A stretch of DNA of 20,294 bases from DASQFY01 sp036397815 (GCA_036397815.1 DASWIE010000031.1:1-20294); one strand, 5' to 3'; shown: positions 1-6,854, counted from the first letter of the stretch. Made by a program: numbers and translations. The notes: generated from the sequence alone by a model not told the origin.

Positions 1-2
1 AC

Positions 3-278
3 ATGCCGCCCTATGACCTCTGGCTGCAGACCCATCTCGACATCCGCCACTGGTGCCTGGGCCCAGGCATCGGCTGCCAGGGCTCTCGCCTGGTGCCGGT
101 CATGGCGAACGGGTCGCCTGCCTTCGGCCAGTACAAGCCCGGCCCGAACGGTGGCCTCGAGCCCTGGTCGCTCCAGGTCCTCGAGACGTCAGGTGGCCGG
201 ATCAGCGGGATCACGTTCTTCCTGGACACCAAGCGATTCTTTCCGCTCTTCGGGCTGCCTGCCCGCCTCGACCCATAG
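3..278 (+). CDS. ECF-type RNA polymerase sigma-70 factor, C-terminal part (5' truncated by window edge)
   Basis: The reading frame enters from outside the window, so the sigma-2 and sigma-4 DNA-binding regions are not visible. The visible 91 residues match the SnoaL/NTF2-like C-terminal domain of large ECF sigma factors of the SigG/SigJ kind. Recognisable segments are an initial PPYDLWLQ, then GPGIGCQGSRLVP, NGSPAFGQYKP, WSLQVLE, and the terminal GITFFLDTKRFFPLFGLP. In this family the domain is fused behind sigma region 4 and is thought to modulate activity. The gene ends with TAG at 276-278, and its last 90 bp lie antisense to the 3' end of the STAS gene that faces it. A sigma factor beside a STAS (anti-anti-sigma type) protein is suggestive, but no link between them is shown by the sequence. 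Confidence 0.85.
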   Translation: MPPYDLWLQTHLDIRHWCLGPGIGCQGSRLVPVMANGSPAFGQYKPGPNGGLEPWSLQVLETSGGRISGITFFLDTKRFFPLFGLPARLDP

Positions 279-578
279 CCGCACGACCTGGCCCAGCCCA
301 ACAAGAAGGAGCAACTCCCGCAATCCGGGCGGCGCGTTTCGCACATCCACCCGGCATCCCAGCCGCCGACCGGTGAGCTGCAGCCTCGCCAGCGCATCGA
401 CCGTGCCGAGGTCGGCATCGGTCAGCCTTCCGAGATCGCAGAGCACCAGGTCAGCCCGGCTCCGGTCCATCGCGAGGCGCACCCCTTCGCACAGCGCGGC
501 CACCTCGGCGGTGGCCATCGGTCCTTGAATGACCAGCCGGATCGTGCTCGGCTCGCGCGGTTGGTCGGAACCGGCCAG
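189..578 (-). CDS. STAS-domain protein (anti-sigma-factor-antagonist-like), probable CTG start
   Basis: This is a single STAS domain of about 100 residues: a first strand STIRLVIQGP, then the segment DLVLCDLGRLTDADLGTVDA, then RRLGCRVDVRNAPPGLRELL. The first in-frame ATG (518) lies inside the first beta strand, so it is too late. An in-frame TGA sits upstream, and a perfect AGGAGG (591-586) is followed 7 nt later by CTG at 578-576, giving 129 aa. ATC at 581 is a weaker alternative. The DSSG phospho-serine motif of SpoIIAA-type antagonists is replaced by DADLGTVD, so regulation by phosphorylation there is unlikely. Similar serine-less STAS proteins are common in actinobacteria. The last ~29 residues are antisense to the sigma gene and probably lie outside the fold. 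Confidence 0.8.
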   Translation of the reverse strand: MAGSDQPREPSTIRLVIQGPMATAEVAALCEGVRLAMDRSRADLVLCDLGRLTDADLGTVDALARLQLTGRRLGCRVDVRNAPPGLRELLLLVGLGQVVRLWVEAGRQPEERKESLGVQEERDPADPAT

Positions 579-585
579 GATTAGA

Positions 586-592
586 CCTCCTC
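586..592 (-). promoter_or_regulatory. Shine-Dalgarno site deciding the STAS start
   Basis: Reading on the minus strand, GAGGAGG occupies 592-586 and the spacer TCTAATC leads to CTG at 578. No ATG, GTG or TTG exists in frame between the upstream stop and the start of the STAS fold. The site therefore argues for initiation at CTG. Confidence 0.6.
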
Positions 593-704
593 GGGCTCAC
601 GGTGGAGACCCGGCCGGGAGGAGAAAATCATCGGTGGGCTTGCTGAACCGATGAGAACCGGCGGGTGGCGTGGTCTGAAGCGTGTACCAGCAAAGGAGTT
701 CCCC

Positions 705-2087
705 GTGCAGGCCTCGCCAACTCAGACCATCTCCATTCCCGAGCTCCGGACCAAGGTCCGCGGGCAGGTCATCGCGCCCGACGACGCAGGCTACGACGAA
801 GCGCGGACCGTCGTCGCGGGCGGCATCGACCGCAGGCCGGCGGTGATCGTCCAGGTTGCCGACGCCGCGGACGTCGCGTACGTCGTCTCGCTGGCGCGCG
901 ACTCGGGCCTGGTGCTCGCCGTTCGCAGCGGCGGCCACAGCGGCGCCGGGCACAGCGTATGCGAGGGCGGGATCGTGCTCGACCTGCGCAACATGAAGGC
1001 GCTCGAAATCGACGTCGAGGGACGCACCGCCTGGGCCGAGACGGGCCTGACCGCCGGTGAGTACAGCATCGCCACCGCGGCGCATGGCCTGGCGACCGGC
1101 TTCGGCGACACCGGTTCGGTGGGGCTCGGCGGGCTCACGCTGGGCGGCGGTGTCGGATACCTCGTCCGCAAACACGGCCTGACGATCGACTCACTGCTGG
1201 CCGCCGATCTCGTGACCGCCGACGGACAGCTCCTGCGCGTGGACGCGGCCTCACATCCCGAGCTGTTCTGGGCGATCCGCGGTGGCGGCGGGAACTTCGG
1301 CGTCGCGACCCGGTTTCAGTTCCGGCTGCACGAGGTCGGCACGATCGTTGGCGGGATCCTGGTCCTGCCGGCCACAGCTGAATCGATCGCCGGCTTCATC
1401 GCCGCCGCCCATGCCGCGCCCGATGAGCTTTCGACCATCGCCAACGTCATGCCCGCGCCGCCGATGCCGTTCCTGCCGGACGAGGTGCGCGGACAGCTCG
1501 TCATCCTGGCGATGCTCGTGTACGCCGGCGAGCAGGACGCGGGCGAGCGCGCCGTTGCGCCGTTCCGCGAGCTCGCCACGCCGCTTGCGGACCTGGTGAA
1601 ACCGATGCCCTACCCGGAGATCTACCCGCCCGACGACGACTCCTACCATCCGCTCGCCGTCGCCCGCACGATGTTCGTGGATGCGATCGATCTCGGCGTC
1701 GCGGAGACGATCATGGAGTTCCTGCAGGCCTCCGACGCCGAGATGCGGGTCGCGCAGCTGCGCGTGCTTGGCGGAGCCATGGCGCGCGTCCCCGCCGAGG
1801 CGACCGCATTCGCGCATCGTCAGAGTCGAATCCTGGTGAACCTCGCCGCCTTCTATGAGGGCGCCGAAGATCAGGTCGCGAAGGAGGCCTGGGTCACCGG
1901 CTTCCAGTCCGCGCTGCGCCAGGACGACAAGGGCGCCTACGTGAACTTCGTCGGGGACGAGGGGGAGGCGCAGGTCCACGCGGCCTACCCGGGCTCGACC
2001 TGGGACCGGCTGGCGGCCGTCAAGGCGCGGTACGACCCGACCAACCTCTTCCACCTCAACCAGAACGTTCCACCGGTCAACGGCTGA
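705..2087 (+). CDS. FAD-binding oxidoreductase, berberine-bridge-enzyme (BBE) type
   Basis: The protein has 460 aa if it starts at GTG 705, which is preceded by AAGGAG (693-698). An upstream in-frame ATG at 651 has no ribosome site and adds residues outside the fold. It carries a PCMH-type FAD domain (about residues 15-210) with RSGGHS at 74-79. His78 is the expected 8-alpha-histidyl FAD attachment. The loop at 134-150 reads GDTGSVGLGG and lacks the cysteine used for the second covalent bond in bicovalent BBE enzymes, so FAD should be mono-covalently bound. The GLTLGGGVGYLVRKHGLTID segment follows. The C-terminal BBE motif is NLFHLNQNVPP. No signal peptide is seen, so it is probably a cytoplasmic oxidase of an alcohol, sugar or secondary metabolite; the substrate cannot be told from the sequence. 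Confidence 0.93.
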   Translation: MQASPTQTISIPELRTKVRGQVIAPDDAGYDEARTVVAGGIDRRPAVIVQVADAADVAYVVSLARDSGLVLAVRSGGHSGAGHSVCEGGIVLDLRNMKALEIDVEGRTAWAETGLTAGEYSIATAAHGLATGFGDTGSVGLGGLTLGGGVGYLVRKHGLTIDSLLAADLVTADGQLLRVDAASHPELFWAIRGGGGNFGVATRFQFRLHEVGTIVGGILVLPATAESIAGFIAAAHAAPDELSTIANVMPAPPMPFLPDEVRGQLVILAMLVYAGEQDAGERAVAPFRELATPLADLVKPMPYPEIYPPDDDSYHPLAVARTMFVDAIDLGVAETIMEFLQASDAEMRVAQLRVLGGAMARVPAEATAFAHRQSRILVNLAAFYEGAEDQVAKEAWVTGFQSALRQDDKGAYVNFVGDEGEAQVHAAYPGSTWDRLAAVKARYDPTNLFHLNQNVPPVNG

Positions 2088-2098
2088 GCTCCCGCGGA

Positions 2099-2611
2099 CT
2101 ACGCCGTGAGATCTGCGCAGCCGATGTGCGTCCGCTCCGCGCCGGGGAACCGCCCATGGATCGTCAGGACCCGACCGGCGTCGGGGACGAGCCAGGGAAT
2201 GGAATAGGTCTTTTCGAAGGTCAGCACGCCCGCGTCGTCCGCCTGGATGTCCTGACTCACCCAGATGATGAGCTCAGTGTCCATCGATTGGCACTCCCCG
2301 GCATGGATGTTGACCGGATAGTGCCCGTTGGCTGACAGTCCCTCGACGTTCAGGGTCAGCGAATAGCCCTCGCCCTGGACGTCCACCACGGCGGTGCCGT
2401 GCGGCGCCTCTTCGCCGACGCCCGTCGGGCTGATCTCGAAGGTCAGGGTTCGAGGGGTCTGAGTCTCAGTTGGCTCCACCGACGGCGACTCCGCTTCGGA
2501 GTCCGCTGGCGACGCAGTGGGCGGCGGCACTGACGGCGAGCCCGAGCATCCGACCAGGACCAACACGCCAAACGACGCCATTAGAACGGCCTTCCCGGAG
2601 ATTCTCCCCAC
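2099..2611 (-). CDS. Secreted lipoprotein with a CHRD-like domain, function unknown
   Basis: 170 aa from GTG 2611. A short basic n-region (GRISGK) and a hydrophobic core end in the lipobox LVGC, so this is a lipid-anchored exported protein. A Pro/Ser/Glu/Thr-rich linker (about residues 25-55) precedes a beta-rich domain. That domain holds NIHAGECQ near 102, TIHGRFPG near 150 and HIGCADL near the end. This layout of His and Cys recalls CHRD / Cu-Zn-SOD-like extracellular domains, but metal binding is not demonstrated. A later Met (residue 11) would lose the positive charges of the signal peptide, so the GTG is preferred. It follows the SIS gene by 42 bp on the same strand. Confidence 0.8.
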   Translation of the reverse strand: MGRISGKAVLMASFGVLVLVGCSGSPSVPPPTASPADSEAESPSVEPTETQTPRTLTFEISPTGVGEEAPHGTAVVDVQGEGYSLTLNVEGLSANGHYPVNIHAGECQSMDTELIIWVSQDIQADDAGVLTFEKTYSIPWLVPDAGRVLTIHGRFPGAERTHIGCADLTA

Positions 2612-2653
2612 CCGCTCAGCATGTCAGCCGAGCGTCGGCGGCGTCAAGAACCG

Positions 2654-3691
2654 CTAGTGGGTCAGCGTCACCTTGCTCAGGCCGCGCGGCTGCTCGCCGT
2701 CGAGCCCCTTGGCGCGCGCCAGCCCCAGGCAGAAGAGCTGCGCCGGCACTATGGCGATGAGCGGCGAGAGCCACTCAGGCAGCACGTCGGGAAATGGCAG
2801 CAGGTCCGAGGCCGCAGGCCGCGCGCCGTCGGCTCCGGCGACCAGCACCAGCTTCACGCCCTGCTCCCGTTCCAGCCGTTCGAAGAGGGTCGCCAGGTCC
2901 GCTGCCAGCGGGCCCGCGGCGCGAATCGCCAGGACGTGCCCGCCGGGTGGCAGGCTGGCCACCGGGCCATGTTGGAAGTCGGCGGACGAGTAGCCCTGCG
3001 CCCGCACGTAGGCCAGCTCCTTGAGCTTCAGCGCCCACTCCAGCGCGGTCGAGAGGTTGAACCCGCGCCCCAGCACCACCGCCTCTTCCATGGACCGATG
3101 CCTCTCGGCGAGCTGCGTCGCCGTATCCGCCACCTTCAGCGCGTCGCGTATCACGGCCGGCACCCGCGCGAGCGCCTCCATCGCCCCCGGATCGTGGGCC
3201 AGCGTCCCGGCCAGCATGGCCATCGCCATCAGCTCGGCGGTGTACGTCTTGGTGGCCGCGATCGACGCCTCGCGGCCGGCTCGCAGCGGCACGACGTGGG
3301 CGGCGGCCTCGGCCAGCGGCGACTCGGGCTCGTTGGTGATCACCGCGGTGAGGGCTCCCTGTCGGCGCGCCTCGGTCACGACTGCGATCACGTCCGGGGA
3401 ACGACCCGACTGGCTGATGCCCACCACCAGTGCCCGGCCGAGGCGCGGCGGTGTCTCGTAGCGCGAGAAGAGCGACGGCGCCGCCAGGGCCACCGGCAAC
3501 CGCGAGATGGATCCGAGGGCATACTGACCGTAGGTGGCCGCATGGTCCGAGGTGCCGCGCGCCGCGAACATGACGTACTCGATCCCCATCTCGCGGGCGG
3601 CGGCGGCCAGCGGGGCGAGGTCCGCCGGCGCTTCGGCCAGCAGGCGTGCCGCGACCTCCGGCTGTTCGGCGATCTCGTCGTTCAGGGCCAC
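2654..3691 (-). CDS. SIS-domain sugar-phosphate isomerase/deaminase (GlmS isomerase-domain-like)
   Basis: 345 aa from GTG 3691, with two SIS domains (about 35-165 and 198-330) and no N-terminal glutaminase domain; full GlmS has about 610 aa. Sugar-phosphate-binding signatures are ARGTSDHA at 44-51, SQSGRSPD at 93-100 and ATKTYTAEL at 146-154. The second domain has ALKLKELAYV (Glu225, equivalent to the GlmS isomerase Glu), then DFQHGP (His241). The C-terminal tail PRGLSK places Lys340 at the position of the GlmS catalytic Lys. All key isomerase residues are thus present. Without an ammonia-supplying domain it is best read as a glucosamine-6-phosphate deaminase (NagB-II type) or related aldose-ketose isomerase. 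It lies 15 bp after the RES toxin but has its own likely leaderless promoter. Confidence 0.9.
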   Translation of the reverse strand: MALNDEIAEQPEVAARLLAEAPADLAPLAAAAREMGIEYVMFAARGTSDHAATYGQYALGSISRLPVALAAPSLFSRYETPPRLGRALVVGISQSGRSPDVIAVVTEARRQGALTAVITNEPESPLAEAAAHVVPLRAGREASIAATKTYTAELMAMAMLAGTLAHDPGAMEALARVPAVIRDALKVADTATQLAERHRSMEEAVVLGRGFNLSTALEWALKLKELAYVRAQGYSSADFQHGPVASLPPGGHVLAIRAAGPLAADLATLFERLEREQGVKLVLVAGADGARPAASDLLPFPDVLPEWLSPLIAIVPAQLFCLGLARAKGLDGEQPRGLSKVTLTH

Positions 3692-3704
3692 GTCGCCAAG
3701 GGTA
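3692..3704 (-). promoter_or_regulatory. Probable leaderless promoter -10 of the SIS gene
   Basis: On the minus strand TACCCT (3704-3699) is followed by 7 nt and the GTG start at 3691. There is no Shine-Dalgarno sequence. The element lies immediately after, and does not overlap, the TGA of the RES toxin gene. The spacing equals that of the other leaderless candidates in the window. Confidence 0.4.
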
Positions 3705-3706
3705 TC

Positions 3707-4225
3707 TCAGGCGGGAGGCGTCTCTCGCCGGCGCCGGAGCAGGCGGAGCCGCTCGAAGCCCGACGGCAGGACGGCCAGGTTCCAGCCACCGGGGTGCGCC
3801 GCACTTGGCACCACCATCCCATCGACGCCGAGCCGGCGCGCGGCTGACGCGACGCGCAGCGCCGCCGCATTCGGCGCCTCCGGCGACCACGGCCCCGTGA
3901 GCTGCCCGACCGTCACCCGCAGCGCGCGGCTGGTGGCCGGATCGCGCAGGTCGAACACCGCCACATCGGCCTCGAAGATGCAAACCCAGCGCGGGTCCTC
4001 GTCGGGGGGCACGTCCGCGTCCGTGGCGCGCGCGCGCTCCGACCACATCGTCTCCCGATCGAGGGACGCGTACAGCGGCCACGGGTCACCGGGCCGGTGG
4101 AAGCGACCGGCGTGCGTTGCGGGTTGTCGGGGCGGCAGGCAGCCCGGGACGCGCAGCGCGGTCTGGCGCCAAGCACGGCCCCGAAAGCGCGCGATCGGCG
4201 CCAGCGGGGCCTGCCACCGAGTCAG
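3707..4225 (-). CDS. RES-domain toxin of a RES-Xre (MbcT/ParT-type) toxin-antitoxin system
   Basis: The open frame has its first ATG at 4048, but the RES fold clearly begins earlier: LTRWQAPLAP, RGRAWRQTALRVPG and GRFHRPGDPWPLYASLDRET are encoded upstream of it in the same frame with no stop. The only plausible start is CTG at 4225, which overlaps the antitoxin TGA as CTGA, giving 172 aa. The family's Arg-Glu-Ser triad is accounted for by Arg41 (in GRFHRPG), Glu63 (in MWSER, or Glu58 nearby) and Ser141 (in VVPSAAHPGGWNLAVLP). Known RES toxins degrade or phosphorolyse NAD+ (MbcT) or modify Prs (ParT). The segment around 27-38 (PGCLPPRQPATH) departs from the usual Gly-rich loop, so activity should not be assumed. 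Confidence 0.82.
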   Translation of the reverse strand: MTRWQAPLAPIARFRGRAWRQTALRVPGCLPPRQPATHAGRFHRPGDPWPLYASLDRETMWSERARATDADVPPDEDPRWVCIFEADVAVFDLRDPATSRALRVTVGQLTGPWSPEAPNAAALRVASAARRLGVDGMVVPSAAHPGGWNLAVLPSGFERLRLLRRRRETPPA

Positions 4226-4539
4226 GTCGGGTCCCCGGTGGCGTAGGCGAGGGCCGCGCCCCGAACGAGATCGAACTCACCGGCCGCCAGCAGGTCCACC
4301 GGCCTGCGCCAGCCAAGGTGTGCGCTGCGGCCGGTCAGCCACGCCTGCCTGGCCCGCCAGCCGCTCTGCGGGCCGAGGATCTCGAGGACGGCCGCCAGGT
4401 CGTCGAGGCGCAGCCGGTACAGGGTGCGGCGCGGGTTGGCTCCGGCGCGCCAGCGCTCGACGGTGCGTGGATTGGCGCCGGTCGCCTGGGCCACGACGCG
4501 AGCCGGCAGGCTGCGCAGGGCATCGGCGGTCATGGCCAT
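4222..4539 (-). CDS. Xre-type antitoxin with C-terminal toxin-binding (DUF2384/MbcA-ParS-Xre) domain
   Basis: 105 aa. The N-terminal half is a helix-turn-helix (residues ~10-45, including AQATGANPRTVERWRAG). The C-terminal half is the antitoxin/toxin-binding domain: a short LEILGPQSG bridge, AWLTGRSAHLGWRRPVDLL, and AALAYATGDPT at the end. This two-part layout is that of antitoxins paired with RES toxins, and the toxin gene overlaps its stop codon by 4 bp in the usual antitoxin-first order. The start ATG at 4539 sits 6 nt behind a -10 hexamer; a second ATG two codons later is less well placed. Direct repeats in the promoter suggest autoregulation by this HTH. Confidence 0.88.
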   Translation of the reverse strand: MAMTADALRSLPARVVAQATGANPRTVERWRAGANPRRTLYRLRLDDLAAVLEILGPQSGWRARQAWLTGRSAHLGWRRPVDLLAAGEFDLVRGAALAYATGDPT

Positions 4540-4574
4540 GGACCGATTCTAACGCCGGTCTAAACGCCGGTCAA
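4540..4574 (-). promoter_or_regulatory. Promoter and tandem operator of the RES-Xre module
   Basis: Minus strand: -35 TTGACC (4574-4569), 17-bp spacer, -10 TAGAAT (4551-4546), 6 nt, then ATG at 4539, so the mRNA is probably leaderless. On the plus strand the 10-mer AACGCCGGTC occurs twice, at 4551-4560 and 4563-4572, with a 12-bp period. The copies fill the -35 to -10 interval exactly, where a bound repressor would block RNA polymerase. Binding by the adjacent Xre antitoxin is inferred. Confidence 0.7.
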
Positions 4575-4598
4575 TCTGCCGCTCATCGCAGGCGTGCC

Positions 4599-4705
4599 GA
4601 GTTGCGCTGGTGCGGGTCCAGCAGGGAGGCCGGAGCGCGATTTTCGGGGAGGCCGAGAGGGATTTCGAGGCCTCCTTCCCCGTTGGACCCGTGTGGACGC
4701 AACTC
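4599..4705. repeat. Large imperfect inverted repeat with nested hairpin
   Basis: The outer arms begin GAGTTGCG (4599-4606) and end CGCAACTC (4698-4705). Within them CGGGTCCA (4613-4620) pairs with TGGACCCG (4684-4691), and GGGAGGCC (4624-4631) resembles the reverse complement of GGCCTCC (4669-4675). An inner GGAGGCC (4648-4654) also pairs with GGCCTCC (4669-4675), so two alternative foldings exist. The element starts at the stop codon of the DUF4342 gene and ends upstream of the antitoxin promoter. It may act as a terminator or processing structure, but no U-run follows. No gene is seen in 4575-4703. Confidence 0.55.
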
Positions 4706-4976
4706 AGCCTTCTGGTGAGGATTCAGCGCGCCGTTCGACGACGATCGTGCAGTCGGTCGCGAGGGCGGCAATCGCGCCAATCGCGACCCAGACCGGCAGC
4801 AACGCCGCGCCGATCACGCCGACGGTCAGCGGCACCTCGATCAGGGTCGTCCCGTCGCCGTTCTTGATGATCAGCCGCCGCACGTTTCCCTCGCGGACCA
4901 GCTCCTTGGCCTTGGCCAGCAGCTCGTCGCCGGTGATGCGGATCTCCTCGATTCGGTCAGTCGTCTCCGTCGGCAT
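4704..4976 (-). CDS. DUF4342 family protein
   Basis: 90 aa from ATG 4976, chosen because AGGAGG lies 8 nt upstream; an in-frame ATG at 5033 would overlap the kinase gene. The N-terminal half is an amphipathic/ubiquitin-associated-like helical region with the family signature: EEIRITGDELLAKAKELVRE, then GNVRRLIIKNGDGTTLIEVP. The C-terminal half is one hydrophobic segment (about 48-75, LTVGVIGAALLPVWVAIGAI), then CTIVVERR. It is last in the unit with the histidine kinase, 40 nt after its stop. DUF4342 proteins have no established biochemical function; the context suggests a membrane-associated output or modulator of the two-component system. Confidence 0.88.
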   Translation of the reverse strand: MPTETTDRIEEIRITGDELLAKAKELVREGNVRRLIIKNGDGTTLIEVPLTVGVIGAALLPVWVAIGAIAALATDCTIVVERRAESSPEG

Positions 4977-5016
4977 CGGTTCGCCTCCTCTGCTGAATGC
5001 TCTTGCCAAGAGAAGC

Positions 5017-6171
5017 CTAGCGGGCTCCGCCAAGGGGCAGGGTGAAGCGCATCGTCGTGCCCTGCCCCGGCTCGGACGAAGCGGAGATCTCGCCGCCGTG
5101 GGCGATTACCAGGCTGCGCGCGATGGGCAGCCCCAGGCCACTCCCGGGTGAATCGGCGGAACGGTAGAAGCGGTCGAAGACTCGGCCGATCGCCTCGCTC
5201 CCGATTCCGGGGCCAGTATCGGCGACCTCGACCACCACCCGCTCGCCGTCCCTCTCGGCGCTGAGCATGACCTCGCCGCCGGCGGGCGTGTAGCGCAGCG
5301 CGTTGGCCACGAGGTTCCCGACCACCTGCCGGGTGCGGGCCGGATCCAAATCGATGGATGGCAGCTCGCCGTCCACGCGGACCTCGAGCGTGACGCCGGC
5401 GGCATCGGCCTGTGCCTGGTGAGCCGCGGCAACCTCCCGCAGCAGCGCGGCCAGGTCGGTCGGCTCGCGATGCAGGCGCAGCGCGCCCGACTCCGCCAGT
5501 GACAGCGTGCGCAGGTCTTCCACCAGCCGCTCGAGGACTCGCGTCTCCTCCAGGATGACGTCGAGGTGGGCTGCGTCGGCCGGATAGAGGCCATCGAGCA
5601 TGCCCTCCAGGTTGCCGCGGATGACGGAAAGCGGCGTTCTGAGCTCGTGCGACACGTCGGCCAGGAGGCGGCGGCGCTCCTCCTCGTTGGCCTCCAGCCG
5701 GGCACTCATGGCGTTGAAGGCGCGGGCAAGCGCGCGCACCTCCCCGGGCCCGCGCTCGTCGACCCGCGCGCCGTAGTTTCCTTCCTCCACCCGTCCCGCT
5801 GCCTCGATCAGGTCCGCCGCGGCTCCGGCGGAGCCACGCACCCCGCGCACCACGCCGCGCGCGGCCATCGCAAGCACCAGGAGGAGCAGGAGACCGAATG
5901 CAATCGCCGGAGCCTGCGTGCCGAGCAGCGAGCCGACCAGCCAGATCACCAGGGCAGCCATCAGCGAGACGAAGAGCAGGAAGACGACGAGGAACGCCCC
6001 CACCCTCCACAGGAACCGGCCGCGCATCCGGCGCCAGCCCTGCTCGCCCTGCGGCGGCCACGGCTCGCCTTCTGGCCACCACCGCGGTCGGCCGCGGCCC
6101 CACCGACCGCGGCGCCCGGGACCGCCGCCCCAACCCTCGCCGCGGTGGCGGCCCCACCGCTCGTCAGGCAT
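5017..6171 (-). CDS. HAMP-domain sensor histidine kinase with minimal extracytoplasmic loop
   Basis: 384 aa. An N-terminal Gly/Arg/Trp-rich cytoplasmic tail (1-52) is followed by TM1 (~58-80) and TM2 (~88-105), separated by only a handful of residues. There is thus no periplasmic sensor domain, as in intramembrane-sensing kinases. HAMP spans ~106-160. The H-box ADVSHELRTPLSVIRGN has His175. The N-box is NLVANALRYTP (286-296), G1 is DTGPGIG (318-324), F-box DRFYR (333-337) and G2 GSGLGLPI (343-350), so all catalytic motifs are intact. The ATG overlaps the regulator's stop by 8 nt, implying translational coupling. The ligand is unknown; envelope or membrane state is a reasonable guess. Confidence 0.95.
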   Translation of the reverse strand: MPDERWGRHRGEGWGGGPGRRGRWGRGRPRWWPEGEPWPPQGEQGWRRMRGRFLWRVGAFLVVFLLFVSLMAALVIWLVGSLLGTQAPAIAFGLLLLLVLAMAARGVVRGVRGSAGAAADLIEAAGRVEEGNYGARVDERGPGEVRALARAFNAMSARLEANEEERRRLLADVSHELRTPLSVIRGNLEGMLDGLYPADAAHLDVILEETRVLERLVEDLRTLSLAESGALRLHREPTDLAALLREVAAAHQAQADAAGVTLEVRVDGELPSIDLDPARTRQVVGNLVANALRYTPAGGEVMLSAERDGERVVVEVADTGPGIGSEAIGRVFDRFYRSADSPGSGLGLPIARSLVIAHGGEISASSEPGQGTTMRFTLPLGGAR

Positions 6172-6841
6172 CGGTCAGACGGTAGCCGACGCCATAGACG
6201 GTGATCAGGTAGCGCGGGTTGCGGGGATCGGCTTCCAGCTTGCGGCGAATGTTCTTGACGTGCGCGTCGATCGCGCGCTCATAGGACTCGAAGGCCACGC
6301 CGTGGATCGCGTCGAGCAGCTGTGAGCGCGTGAAGACCCGTCCCGGCTGACGCGCCATGGTGGCGAGCAGCTGAAATTCGCTGGCGGTGAGCGGCACCAT
6401 GCGGTCGTCCACCGTCGCCCGCAGGCGCGGGAGGTCGAGCACCAGGTCTCCAGCGCGCAACAGCTCGCCGGACGAGTCCGCGGCTTGCCGGCGCAGGACG
6501 GCGCGCACCCGGGCGACCAGCTCGCGCGGGCTGAACGGCTTCGTCACGTAATCGTCCGCCCCGAGCTCCAGGCCGAGTACCTTGTCGGTCTCGTCGTCCC
6601 GCGCGGTGAGCATGATGATCGGCACGCTCGAGTCGCGCCGCAGGGAGCGCGTCACGTCGAGGCCATCGAGCTCCGGCAGCCCCAGGTCAAGGACGACGAG
6701 GTCGGGCCGATCGGTCCTGGCCCGCATCACCGCCTCACGCCCGTCGCGCGCCACCGTGACGGCAAACCCCGCGTGCTCGAGGTAGTCGCGCACGAGCCGA
6801 ACGATCTTCGGCTCGTCGTCCACGATCAGGATCCGGTCCAT
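6164..6841 (-). CDS. OmpR/PhoB-family response regulator
   Basis: 225 aa from ATG 6841. The receiver (1-118) has the acidic pair Asp8/Asp9, the phospho-acceptor Asp52 in VVLDLGLPELDG, the TAR switch residue segment, and Lys in YVTKPF. The C-terminal winged helix (about 128-225) ends in the typical HVKNIRRKLEADP...YLITVYGVGYRL stretch. An ATG three codons upstream (6850) is also in frame. A TACCAT -10 hexamer lies exactly 7 nt before 6841, matching the leaderless pattern, and no ribosome site precedes either. It pairs with the downstream kinase, with which it overlaps. Confidence 0.95.
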   Translation of the reverse strand: MDRILIVDDEPKIVRLVRDYLEHAGFAVTVARDGREAVMRARTDRPDLVVLDLGLPELDGLDVTRSLRRDSSVPIIMLTARDDETDKVLGLELGADDYVTKPFSPRELVARVRAVLRRQAADSSGELLRAGDLVLDLPRLRATVDDRMVPLTASEFQLLATMARQPGRVFTRSQLLDAIHGVAFESYERAIDAHVKNIRRKLEADPRNPRYLITVYGVGYRLTDA

Positions 6842-6854
6842 CGGTCGCATGGTA
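6842..6854 (-). promoter_or_regulatory. Probable leaderless promoter -10 of the response regulator
   Basis: TACCAT (6854-6849, minus strand), a 7-nt spacer and the ATG at 6841. It lies in the 57-bp gap after the membrane-protein gene, so the regulator may have its own promoter besides read-through. Confidence 0.4.

Noticed and set aside
651..704. ATG 651 as start of the FAD oxidoreductase
   Set aside because: No ribosome site, and the extra 18 residues are atypical. GTG 705 has AAGGAG at the right distance.
2621..3847. Long plus-strand open frame (408 codons) opposite the SIS gene
   Set aside because: Its protein is Arg/Gln/His-rich without family features. It is the antisense of the clearly recognised SIS and RES genes.
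2775..4082. 435-codon minus-strand open frame overlapping SIS and RES genes
   Set aside because: It is a frame-shifted shadow in GC-rich DNA, and the other minus frame encodes both conserved domains.
4599..4705. tRNA, attC integron site or IS end
   Set aside because: No cloverleaf or T-loop signature. The arms are in the wrong orientation for attC core sites, and no transposase or integrase is present in the window.
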